Of a stretch of DNA of 64,000 nucleotides, positions 1-11,500 are shown piece by piece. A model generated the notes under the pieces. That model saw nothing but the letters and a program-made list of their open reading frames with translations, was not told the DNA's origin and did no database searches. This DNA comes from Trichuris trichiura (taxonomy: Eukaryota > Nematoda > Enoplea > Trichinellida > Trichuridae). The DNA lies in contig JBAJFE010000047.1 in NCBI GenBank assembly GCA_037903355.1, positions 434,001 to 498,000 of the forward strand. The letters run 5' to 3'. Each line of letters opens with the position of its first letter. Positions within the stretch are counted from its first letter, which is position 1. A program made the position numbers and the translations under genes.

Positions 1-755
1 GTTTCCGAATTTTGGACGCCCGCTTTGGTCCCAGTCGGCGCGCGATAGTCTTGTCAGTCAATCCTGGAATTTCTCCTTCTCCTGCAACGTGAGCGGATGG
101 AAGATAAACTCAAACTCTTCGTGGTACAGTACGCACCTTTCTTGACAATCACTAAACTCAAAACCGACAAATTCTGGTCAACTATACATCCATGAACGGA
201 TTTGCGACGACGTTCGCCATCACGACGTGGACGATAGCAGGAATGGCCTTTCGATAACAGAAGTCGTACGCGCAAATTTGTTAAAACGCCCTGCTTCATT
301 GGAAAGCCTTGCTTATCATTTCCGCCGGTTATACGAAAGACATAACCCTAACATGGAAGCAATAAGCTTGATCAAGAAAACATGGTAGCCTACCTTCCAT
401 TCCTCTCCAAGAGGGGAAGCGTCAACCTCTTGGGCTATTCTCTTTTCGTAAAATATGCGTAGTTTTTTCTCATCATCAACTTCTATCAACTTTTGACAAG
501 CAGTCGCCGGATAGGCTATATTCAACTAGAAAGCAGCACTAGCAAATAATAGCGAACTTTAGATAAAAACAATATATTAACACGCAGTGTCTCATCTAAT
601 AAAAGATTTTCAACAATGAACGAACGAGTGAAAGCCGAAACCGATACACAGAGAATGTTCTCTGCCACGTTAGAGTAAAAGGTCAAAAAGTAAAATGCAA
701 TTAATAGCAAAACCAACAGACAAGTAAAGTAAACTTTAGAAAAGCTTACCTTCAT
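1..755 (-). CDS. RPS6: Ribosomal protein S6 (eS6), 5' part, continues past the left edge
   Basis: Component of the small cytosolic ribosomal subunit. Exons on the minus strand are 755-750 (only Met-Lys), 525-394, 347-137 and 81 to the edge, all with GT-AG introns and matching phases. Together they give about 143 codons of the roughly 249 usual for eS6. The product reads [20 protein letters not shown] at the start, then the conserved [16 protein letters not shown] and [14 protein letters not shown] blocks, and LGPKRAS at the window edge. A two-codon first exon is plausible for a ribosomal protein gene. The C-terminal kinase-target serines lie outside the window. SF3B1 diverges from the same spacer. 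Identification is by residue-level recognition of the family and is very secure; only the splice sites are predicted. Confidence 0.97.
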
Positions 756-1316
756 GATCACGGATTTCTTTGTGTAACGTCAATGCGCAACCAAGCTAAA
801 CAACGCAAAACGTTTTAGTTAATTAGCAAAGCTTAGCACCTCGCCAACAAGCATAAGCGCTAAATTTGACACTCTTAAACTTTTCAGCAAAAGCTGCTAC
901 ACGCGTTCCTGAACAAGTGACATGTATACCGTAAATGTGCTCAGGTACAATTTTATCAAAGTGTCAAGTGCTGCTCACTGCCTAAAAATGGGCTCAGCTT
1001 GAGCTCTACTGACTACAATAATTACAAAACTAAAATTATTTATACGGCAATTCCTAAAATGGAATGCGGAATATTTATTTAACTAAAAATTGTGCACATA
1101 GCCAGAATTCGCAAACACGACTGCATTAATCAATGCCAAAACGTTTTGTATATTGATTAAATTTAAAATTAGCAACCTGCGCAGTTGGTGTTGAACGGAA
1201 AAGTTAAAAACATCATTTTCTGGTACGGTAGTACTGATCTTTACTGACGTTCAGGCTTTTCCTACTGTAGCGTACTGCCATCACTGTGTTGTGGCTTGCA
1301 TTGTATTCGTTGCGAG
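756..1316. promoter_or_regulatory. Spacer between divergent RPS6 and SF3B1 start codons
   Basis: This 561-bp AT-rich spacer separates the two initiation codons and must hold the 5' ends of both genes. I see no coding sequence and no clear TATA box or other named element. Calling it a shared promoter is an inference from gene order only. Confidence 0.4.
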
Positions 1317-4300
1317 ATGGACGGCCCGGCGATGACGGAAGAAGGTAAATGTGTTGTTTGATTGAAAGATCTTAAATCTTAGTGTGAATAGAATTAAATA
1401 TTCTCGTTTTGGCTTTCTCGACAAGCCCATGTAGTGCTCCTGAAGTAGACGCAATTTGTTTGCTGTCACTCTTGTTTTCACGTTCGCTTAGTGATATGTA
1501 AAAGTCTAACGGTAGTTTTCAGTTTTCAAACTGCGTATATTGCATTTCAGTTGGCTTAAAGCGCCATTGCGCTGGCAAATTAGCGAACGCTAATTTCCAA
1601 TCTAACGCATGTTGCTTTCAGAGATTGAGGCTCAAATTCGGGAGATTCAATCCCGAAGGAAAGCTTTCGTTCCAGACAAACCAACGAATGTTGCCACGTT
1701 TGGCGGAGCGGGAGAGTACGATCAACATATTTACGATCAGAGTGGTATAGACGACCGTTACGTCACTTCGATCGCACCTGGCGATCAAGATTTTGCGGTA
1801 TCATGTTTTTTTTAAATTTGTATCCATTGTTATCTCTTTGATTTCATATTCTCAGGACGAGGAGGATGGAGACGTTATGCAGAAGGGTCTTCGCGAGCGT
1901 CGGATGCTGTACACGGCGCCACAGGTTTTCCTTAGGGAGGCGGCGAAGGAGGACGATACGGTAACCCTTTTTGCCTTCTTTCAACAATGCAGAATTTTAA
2001 ATTCCCTTTAGGTGCCGGATCCGTTTGCTGAGACTCGAGTGAAGACCATTGCCGAACGGGAGGATGAATATCACGCTAGGCGTCGCAAGTTGGTCATCTC
2101 ACCGGAACGGATAGACCCATTCCTTGACGGTAATTATTAAATAAACTGCCCGTTGCCCAGTTTGCATTGAGGTAGGTTCAGGTGACCTAGTTCCATCGTC
2201 GTTTTACTTGAGAAGCAGTTGTGTTTTTCTGTAAGCTTTGAACACAAGTGAAGTGTGTATCCCTAATGATTTTCAATCCTTTCCGATGGTCAGTTCTTTT
2301 GGAATCGCTCCGTATGGTCTCCGAACCGCCCGTGCAAAGACCTCCTCGCTGGTAGCAGCAAAACACGGGTTTTTAATAGCCTCGGGTGCTACTGTCAAAA
2401 AATGACTAATAACAGTCTGATTGCAGCTCTTTGAACGCGTGATATATCGGGCACAGATGTTGTCGCAGGTTGGTATGTGCGATGGATACGCTCCACGGAG
2501 TAATTGTAAAATGATCCGTTTCAACTAAAAATTAATACTTCAAATAATTACTGTCGCATCGTTACTTTTCCTAAGCCTTTTTAACCGTTTTTACATTTGA
2601 GGTGAAAAAACACCGGATATCAACTCCAGAACGTACGCTGTCATTATGAGGGAAAAGCAGTTAAATGAAGAAAGGGTGATTATTTGCATCCTGCTCGAAA
2701 GTATCCCTTCGTAGAATTTCAAATTCTTCAGATAATGCTGCGCAAGGAGATAGTCGAAAAGTCGAAGTCTGGTGATCTGAAGGTACTAAAAAGTGAAGCG
2801 GGACGACCAGCTGCAAAAAAGAGACGCTGGGATATTACAGAACCGCCAAAGGCGGAATCGACGGAAGATATGGCTAATGGAGCTGTCGCGGTAACCCCGA
2901 AGAGGAAGCTAACCGGATGGGATGCAGCAGAAGTAAGAATTCCACTTACGCTGTTTACATGCTGTTTAATAGTATGTAAAGGATGTGGCATAGTTCATCC
3001 GAATGTAGTGACGACAGTTATAGTAGTCTGATCAAACTTTTGAATTAATTAGCCGGCTGCTTAAGATTTTAGTGATAGTAAAATTGCTATTCTTTTAGGC
3101 ACCAACTCCTGCCGTGGCAAGATGGGATGAAACACCTATCCATATTGCCAAAGGTGCCGAAACACCTTCAGCAACACCGGCAGGTCGCGTATGGGATTCC
3201 ACGCCTGTTAACACGACGCCGGCTATTCATACTCCCAGAAGAAATCGATGGGACGAAACTCCAAAAGGTGATTGTTATGCAAATTTTGATTTATTTGAAT
3301 TTTATGCGATGTTTGTTTGAACGCAGACACGCCGAGTCATATGACTCCCGGAGCGTCGACGCCTGGCTGGGGCGAAACTCCAAAATTTGAAAGAGCCGAG
3401 TCGGAGCAAATTCCCGAGACTCCGTCGTCGTCGAAGAGGCGTAGTCGATGGGATCTAACTCCGGCGGACACGCCTCAGATACAACAACAATCGGCGCCCG
3501 GATTTTTCACACCTTCAATGACGCCATCGATGAGTCCAGGTGGCTTTACGCCATCGGGAGGAACGCCAGCGATTACGCCATCTGGAGTGACTCCCGTTGG
3601 AACTCGAGCTATGGGAATGGTGACTCCCACTCCTGGTCATCTCTTCTCAGCTATGACGCCTGAACAGCTTCAAGCCTTTCGATGGGAAAGAGAGATAGAC
3701 GACAGAAATAGACCGCTAAGCGATGCGGAGTTGGACGCGCTGTTTCCGCCCGGCTACAAGGCTCGTTGATATTTTTATTCTTGTGTTTTTCGCGAATGTA
3801 TATGCTAATTTTTTGTTGTAGATTTTGCCACCACCAGTTGGCTATATTCCGGTTAGAACGCCGGCGAGAAAGTTGGCGGCCACACCGACGCCGATGGGTG
3901 GCCTTATGCCGGGTTTTACGATGCAAGCGACGCCGCAGCGCGAAGGTTTGGGCGACAAGAATTTGATGATCGATACGCAGCCCAAAGATCAAAATTTGCC
4001 TCCTTTGAAACCGGAGGATATGCAGTACTTTGACAAGTTGCTTATGGACGTTGACGAAAGCCAGCTGTCACCCGAAGAGGCGAAGGAGAGGGAAATTATG
4101 ACCTATCTGTTGAAAATCAAAAATGGCACTCCGCCTATGCGAAAGGTGAGCCCGCCGGCCTTTGCCACGTCGACTATGTACGCTCAACTTTGTTGCAGTC
4201 CGCTTTGAGGAAAATAACGGAGAAGGCGCGTCAGTTTGGCGCTGGCGCGTTGTTCAACCAGATTTTGCCCCTTTTGATGTCGCCGACGTTGGAAGACCAA

Positions 4301-7300
4301 GAGCGCCATCTGCTTGTAAAGGTCATCGATCGAATCCTTTACAAGTTGGACGATCTGGTGCGTCCTTACGTCCACAAGGTTAGTTGGCATTTTTTTCTTA
4401 AAGTTTTTGTCGATTTGATTTACCAGACAAAAGATGAAAACGAATTTAAATTTCAAATGCGTTGTAACGACTGAAGTAGTTCCAAAAATATGCAAGACTA
4501 TTAGTTTTAAGCGTAAAATATTTTTGTAGGATTTTCAGGTTGACTTCATTTGCCCGCTTCGCCGTTCAGGCTTCCACTAGAGCGAGCGTTGTTTATGTTG
4601 TGTTACAACAAAACAAGCAAAAAGCATTCCCTTAATGAATTAGTTTTTTGTTTCGCGCAACTCCGAACGGGCGTTATCTTTTGAATTCAAAATGGTTGAC
4701 CGTGATGAAGGCTACAATAATGCTACTTGAAAATCAGTTTTTTTAAAATTTGTGCGTAACTCTCTGTCTAGTGAAGTACGTACAGACAGACGACAAGCAT
4801 TCCGAGCGCCAAAACAAACAAACAGTCTGTGTAAGGGTTAGGACTTTTTAGATATTTGGTTCACGCGGCAGTCGGGGCGGTTTTCTTAAACGTGCCCATA
4901 GCTAATAGTTGTTTATTTGCGCCAGATGCTGCCCATTTTGCGATTTCTCTATTGCCAGACTGTCGCAACAAAGCAGCTGTCTCGAATAACGCTTTACCAA
5001 TTATTGATTCGTGTAAAAGCATTTATGGTTACGTCAAGCTACGGTCTGACGAATGTGCAGGTTCAAAACACAGTATGCGCTCTTTAACTTCCAGACAGAT
5101 TTTTGCTATCAATTTCTGACTGTTCAACATGGCTGAGTTGTCCAAGGCAATTTACAAATGTCCATATAATGAAGCTTGTTATACCGATCTGTAGCTTTGC
5201 GAAATACGTCCCTTAAATAGTAAGGCTTGAAAGTTCAAGCCGCTGCATAAATGCCGTGTTAGCTTGGCATTATAACAAGTTTTTGGTTTAAAATGACTTT
5301 GACTAAGTTGGCACCTTCACTGCTTGTCGCTTTCGGTTAAAACTACATTGCATTTCAGATATTGGTCGTAATTGAGCCACTTTTGATCGACGAAGATTAC
5401 TACGCGCGAGTGGAGGGCAGAGAGATTATAAGTAACTTGGCAAAGGCTGCAGGTTTAGCAACTATGATATCCACAATGCGACCGGACATAGACAACGTGG
5501 ACGAATATGTGCGCAACACGACGGCTAGAGCTTTTGCCGTTGTGGCTTCGGCGTTGGGCATTCCCGCTCTTTTGCCCTTCCTTAAGGCTGTGTGCAAAAG
5601 CAAAAAGTCCTGGCAGGCTCGTCACACCGGCATTAAGATTGTTCAACAAATTGCCATACTGATGGGATGCGGCGTTCTGCCCTACTTGCGCGGTCTTGTT
5701 GAAATCATCGAAGGCGGTTTGACGGACGACCAACAGAAAGTGCGAACCATAACCGCTTTGGCCATAGCGGCGCTTGCCGAAGCGGCCACGCCTTACGGCA
5801 TTGAATCGTTCGACTCCGTACTGAAGCCATTGTGGAAAGGCATTCGAACTCATCGCGGCAAAGTTGAATTGCTAACGAATTTTTTGCTTTATTTTATGCT
5901 AATTATTGTCTTTTCTTGATTCAAGGGTTTGGCCGCCTTTCTAAAGGCTATCGGCTACTTAATACCTTTGATGGACGCCGAATATGCCAACTATTACACC
6001 CGTGAAGTGATGCTTATTCTGATTCGCGAATTTCAATCGCCGGACGAGGAGATGAAAAAGATTGTCCTTAAAGTGGTGAAGCAGTGCTGCGGCACCGACG
6101 GCGTCGAAGCGCAGTATATACGCGAGGAAATTCTGCCTCATTATTTCAAGCATTTTTGGAACCATCGCATGGCATTGGATAGGCGAAATTACAGACAGGT
6201 GGGGCGGCATAACGCCAAATAAGGGCAGTTGAAGGAGAGGAACTTTCGTTCGTTCAATTTTCAGCTCGTCGACACCACCGAAGAGATTGCCAACAAAGTG
6301 GGCGCCGCGGAAATCATAGCGCGCATAGTTGACGACTTAAAGGACGAGAATGAGCAGTACCGCAAAATGGTAATGGAAACGATTGAAAAGGTGATGACCA
6401 ATCTTGGCGCCTCCGAAGTCGATTCCCGCCTCGAGGAGCAGCTGATCGATGGTATTTTGTACGCTTTTCAAGAGCAGACCACCGAGGTTCCGACTCGCCC
6501 ATTGTCCGTCGTTGTCTCTCTGTAAGATCGCTTTTTCTTGTTTCAGGATGCGGTTATGCTTAGCGGCTTTGGTACCGTATGCAGCGCTTTGGGAAAGCGC
6601 GTGCAACCTTACCTGCCGCAGATTTGCGGTACAATATTATGGAGATTGAACAACAAGTCAGCAAAGGTCCGTCAACAAGCCGCCGACCTAATTGCGCGCA
6701 TTGCTCCTGTGATGAAGATATGTCAAGAGGTTGGTATATATTAATACGTTTTGTTATGCAAATTTAAAAATTTCTCTAAAGTTTATGTTTACAAAATCCG
6801 TTAGTATTTGTTTACGTTTCGTGAAGTCATAAGTAGTCTCATGTGACACTTCGAGGCGGCATTTAAAATCATCGTTGGTGAAGCAGGATGACTGGAAGAA
6901 AGCTTTTTGAAAAGCAGTCCAGCAAAACATTTAATCATAGTTGTAGGGCTCATTTCCTAATTGTTAGAAAGTACTCGAAATGTTAGAAATGAAGTTGCTT
7001 TCATGGCGTGTGCATTGGCGCTATGAAATTTCAGTAAGCCGTTAAAAAGAGCCATATTTTTTTAGGATTATTCCCCAGTTAAAATTTAGCTTTAAAAAAG
7101 GGCGCTGTGACGACAGTGAGCCTTAAAGACACAGTTGTAATAGAATTTTTAGCATTTTATCGATCGAAGGTGTCCAAGACCGTAACCGTCGTGACTTATC
7201 ACTGCGACGAACCTGAATTTTTTTAGTTCATTTGAAATTTTGAATTCTACAAAATTATTGACTTTTGCACTCAGGCGTACTGCGCTTACGATTCCGCTGC

Positions 7301-8460
7301 TCGAGCACATAATGAGGCTTTTATGTTTCAGGAAAAATTGATGGGCCATTTGGGCGTTGTTCTTTACGAATATTTGGGCGAAGAGTATCCCGAGGTGCTC
7401 GGTTCCATTCTTGGCGCTTTGAAATCCATCGTCAACGTTATCGGTATGACCAAGATGACGCCGCCCATAAAGGACTTGCTGCCCCGGTTGACTCCAATTT
7501 TGAAGAACAGGCAAGATGCGGCGGCAATTGTAGTTACGCAAAAATTTTTTAAACGTTCAAATTTCAGACACGAGAAGGTGCAAGAGAATTGTATCGACTT
7601 GGTCGGCCGAATAGCCGACCGCGGCAGCGAATACGTGTCGGCTCGAGAATGGATGCGCATATGCTTTGAGCTTTTGGAATTGCTGAAGGCTCACAAGAAG
7701 GCAATTCGACGCGCCGCCGTCAACACGTTTGGCTACATAGCAAAAGCGATAGGTCCGCACGACGTGCTGGCTACGTTGTTGAACAATCTGAAGGTGCAGG
7801 AACGACAGAACCGCGTATGCACAACAGTGGCCATTGCCATTGTGTCCGAAACGTGCTCGCCATTCACCGTTCTGCCGGCGCTTATGAATGAGTATCGCGT
7901 ACCCGAGTTGAACGTGCAAAATGGTGTGTTGAAGGCGCTAAGTTTTATGTTCGAATACATTGGAGAAATGAGCAAAGATTACATATACGCCGTCACTCCG
8001 CTGCTGGAAGACGCCTTAATGGAACGGTAAGTTGGACAATCGTAGTGGCGTAACGGAATGTATGCTAATTTTTTTTTGCTTCAGCGATTTGGTTCATCGT
8101 CAGATTGCCATGGACGCGGTAGCTCATATGGCGTTGGGCGTTTGCGGTTTCGGTTGCGAAGACGCGTTGGTTCATCTCCTGAACTACGTATGGCCGAACA
8201 TATTTGAAACGTCGCCTCACGTTGTGCAACGATTCATTTTTGCCTGCGAAGGAATGCGCATATCGTTGGGACCGGCTCGCGTGCTGCAGTATTGCTTGCA
8301 AGGTCTGTTCCATCCGGCCAGAAAGGTACGCGAACCCTATTGGAAGGTATACAACAACCTGTACATTGGCAATCAAGATGCGCTTGTCACCTGCTATCCT
8401 CGAGTGCCCAATCAGGGCAAAAATTCCTTCGTACGCTATGAACTCGACTATACATTGTAA
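1317..8460 (+). CDS. SF3B1: Splicing factor 3B subunit 1 (SF3b155), complete
   Basis: Core scaffold of the U2 snRNP SF3b complex, which holds the branch point-U2 duplex in the nucleus. Seventeen exons: 1317-1344, 1622-1797, 1856-1960, 2012-2129, 2602-2675, 2732-2932, 3099-3267, 3327-3760, 3822-4145, 4199-4378, 5359-5862, 5926-6198, 6265-6486, 6547-6729, 7332-7510, 7568-8026, 8085-8460. All phases agree and give 1334 residues (human 1304). The N-terminal third carries repeated W-D-x-TP motifs ([20 protein letters not shown]) typical of the U2AF-homology-motif ligand region. The rest is the HEAT-repeat superhelix. Cancer-hotspot positions are conserved: R655, H692, K696 and K730 correspond to human R625, H662, K666 and K700. 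The tiny first exon (MDGPAMTEE) was chosen because it splices in phase to [10 protein letters not shown]. Introns 3761-3821 and 7511-7567 have GC donors. Confidence 0.97.
3761..3821 (+). other. GC-AG intron in SF3B1 (intron 8)
   Basis: The exon must end at ...GGCTACAAG and resume at ATTTTGCCACC to give [10 protein letters not shown], the conserved SF3B1 sequence. The donor is therefore AAG|GCTCGT. The nearby GT (CTC|GTTGAT) would put the next exon out of frame. The 61-bp intron ends TTGTTGTAG. Confidence 0.75.
7511..7567 (+). other. GC-AG intron in SF3B1 (intron 15), in frame and stop-free
   Basis: The donor is AACAG|GCAAGA and the acceptor is AAATTTCAG. Removal joins ...PILKNR to [11 protein letters not shown] exactly as in other SF3B1 proteins. 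The intron is 57 nt, a multiple of three, with no stop codon in the gene's frame. Retention would add 19 residues (starting QDAAAIVV) in the HEAT region near residue 1057. Confidence 0.8.
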
Positions 8461-8574
8461 GGATGCATGACCGACCAGTTGTCTGTTTTCTTAACTTGCT
8501 TCATACACTTTGATGTTAATTCGTGCTTCATTCCATAAATTCGTAATCTCTCGCTCATTTTTTAAAAAAGATTG

Positions 8575-8580
8575 TTTATT
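8575..8580 (-). promoter_or_regulatory. Poly(A) signal AATAAA of COQ10, overlapping its stop codon
   Basis: On the minus strand COQ10 ends ACA-TAA-ATAAAC, so the canonical AATAAA starts inside the stop codon. The 3' UTR would be only a few dozen bases. The 3' end of SF3B1 is 119 bp away on the other strand. Confidence 0.6.
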
Positions 8581-11500
8581 TATGTCACTATTGACGGAGG
8601 GCCGTAAAGTTTTCTCGCTCTTTCCGTGAAAGCGACGATCATTTTCTTGGTCACTTCGTCGAAAAACAAGCTCGCTATAGCTGCGTGCAGAGGTGACTGA
8701 AATTCGTACATAACCTGAAAATAATCATTATGGTATTGAAAAAGCCGGGAAAAGCTTGTAGCTAACCGAGAAAGAGAGATGGCAAGTATTCGGTGGCTCG
8801 CTATCGATTATGTAAAACTGCCAAAGGGAAATCAGTTGTTTGAACAGTCTTGTATCGGAGCTGACCGACTAAATAGTACAAAAGGTGAATGGCTTTCCGC
8901 GCGTGATAAATAAGGTATATTTCAACTTGCCTTAACAAGATAAGGACGAATGAGGGTTACCGTTGACACGTAGCTTTCAACGACGGGAGGAAAGCCGACT
9001 GTCAGCTGCACCTCACTGCAACGCTCGTCAACTTTGCGAACAACCTTTGAACCTATACACCACGGAACGAACTCTTTGTAACGGTTGACGTCGGCTGCAA
9101 TGCAGAACATTTTTTCTATTGGGTATCTAAAAATAAAAGGAAATCAATAACAACAGTATGGTGGTATCAACTCGTTTTTAATAGAAGCTTAAGATCTTCA
9201 TAATGAAAAAACTTTATTACGGAACGGTTCCCGTTTATGTACATAGAAAAGAGACTCCGGAGCTTTCGGGTCATTCGACCTGCTATCACCAAAATGATAA
9301 CACATCTTAAGTTTGCATCGAACTTCAGACCCCCTGAGCTCTATGGTCTCCCAAAAGTACACAAACCAGATATCCCGCTGAGACCGATAGTCTCCACAAT
9401 TAACAGCATCACCACTGAACTCAGTAGATACTTAAGTAAGATCATCAAACCTCTAACAGGCAAGGAACCATCCTTTGTCAAAAACAGCAAAACGCTCGTC
9501 AACGAAATAAGAAATAATAGTTTGGAACCCGACGAGATTTTAGTCAGCTATGATGTAAAAGACTTATTTCCCAGCATCCCAATATCAGACACCCCAGAGA
9601 CCTTACACAATCTCCTCCACACGGACACAAATCTACCCAGCAGAACTAAATTGAATCCCTTTCATATTGTCAAACTGGTTTCGTTTTGCATGCAAGAAGG
9701 CAATTACTTCACTTTTGATAACAAGTTCTATAAACAATCTAACGGAGTATCTATGGGAAGCCCCCTATCCCCTGTATTAGCGGAAATTTTTATAGAAAAC
9801 TTTGAAAGACATATGTTCAAAACTATAGACAGACACATAGCTCCACGCCTTTTTAAAAGATGCGTAGACGACATCTTCGTCATTATAAAAGCTGGAAAAG
9901 AAGAACAATTTTTACAATTCCTCAACAACGTCCGTCCTAACCAAATAGTCTTCACAATGGAAAAAAAGAAGATAACAAAACTTTGCCCTTTCTGGACGCC
10001 TTAATTATTCGCTCAAGCGAAGGCCTTAAAACCCGAGTGTATAGAAAACCCACGCACACAGATCAGTATCTCAAATTTTTCATCACATCACCCACGATCA
10101 GTAATGCGTGGTATCCTCTCCGGAATGATAGACAGAGCATTCAATTTATGCAGTCCCGAATATCTCCAACAAGAAATTAACTACATTAAAAAAATCTTCT
10201 ACAGAAACGGCTATCCTAAATCCTTCATCAACCAAGTGCTCAACCACAAGCTTCGCACACGTGAGTCTCCAACGCAAAACACTCCGCGCGACACTTGTCT
10301 GGTTATTCCTTATGTGGCAGGTTTAGGCGAAAAGATTGTCCAATTAGGAAAAAGATTAGGCTTCAGAGTCTTTTTCAAAAGTTCGCCCAATCTCAGGGCA
10401 ATTCTTCGCACAGACAAAACTAAAATCCTCGCAAACAAAAAGACAGGATTAATATACGCGGTTGAATGTTCTTGCTCAGGGATTTATATTGGCGAAACGG
10501 GAAACAGCCTAGAGCATAGATTTAACGAACACTTAAAAAAGCTCACAAGTTACAATAACGCGAAAGCCTCATTGTTTGGTTTCTTTTTGTACGGATTTTT
10601 CGTGTCCCGTTGAATAGACTTTTATTAATAAAAGTTTATTAATAAAAGTCTATTCAACGGGACACGAAAAATCCGTACAAAAAGAAACCAAACAATGAAA
10701 TTATTTGGTCCCGTACGAAGACACTATATCTTCAAAACGCGAAAGCCATACTTAACAATGGTACCAATCTAACCACACAGCGAGGCAGACCAATCGTGGA
10801 CCCAAAATTACAATGGAAAAAGCCAAACAAGCCTCTGCTGTAGTGGAACACGCGGCGCAATGCACTCAACCACTCCACCCAAAGGTTTTATGTTACGAAA
10901 ACAATTTACGGTAAAGAAGAATTAAACAAACACTATACATTAGACACAATAGGACTTACAACCGCGATCAAGAAGTGGACATAAGTGGGATTTGGACAAA
11001 TATTGTGACGCGGTATAATTGTTGCTCACTCAACAGATGAAATACAAAAACCGGGAAAGAAGAGAAAACAAATAATTAGAACAAATAGAAATGGATAAAA
11101 TTGAAATATATATGAAACAAAGAAAAAAAGAAAAAGGAAAAAGAAGAAAGAAAAATGAATGCAAAAATGAAAAAACAGTGACTCAACAACATAGAAAAAT
11201 GTTCGAAACAACCAGCGAAGACACAATCTAGAAGCCATACGGAACAAGAAAAAGAATTGCGCTGACAGACTCAAATGCAAAAACCTACCAACGGAAAACT
11301 TTAAAAATGCCCGCTTTAAAATCCTCGGAAACGATAAATGGCATTCGCTGCCAAAATCATATTTACAACTTTAGACCGCTGATGACGGGTCTCGAATGAC
11401 CCGAAAGCTCCGGAGTCTATTTTCTATATACATAAACGGGAACCGTTCCGTAATAAAGTTTTTTCATTATGAAAATATATGGTCCCTTACCAAGGCACCA

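Noticed and set aside
5455..7919. Long minus-strand frames opposite SF3B1 exons (5455-5853, 7557-7919 and others)
   Set aside because: They mirror a highly conserved coding region and show no known domain; SF3B1 on the plus strand explains them.
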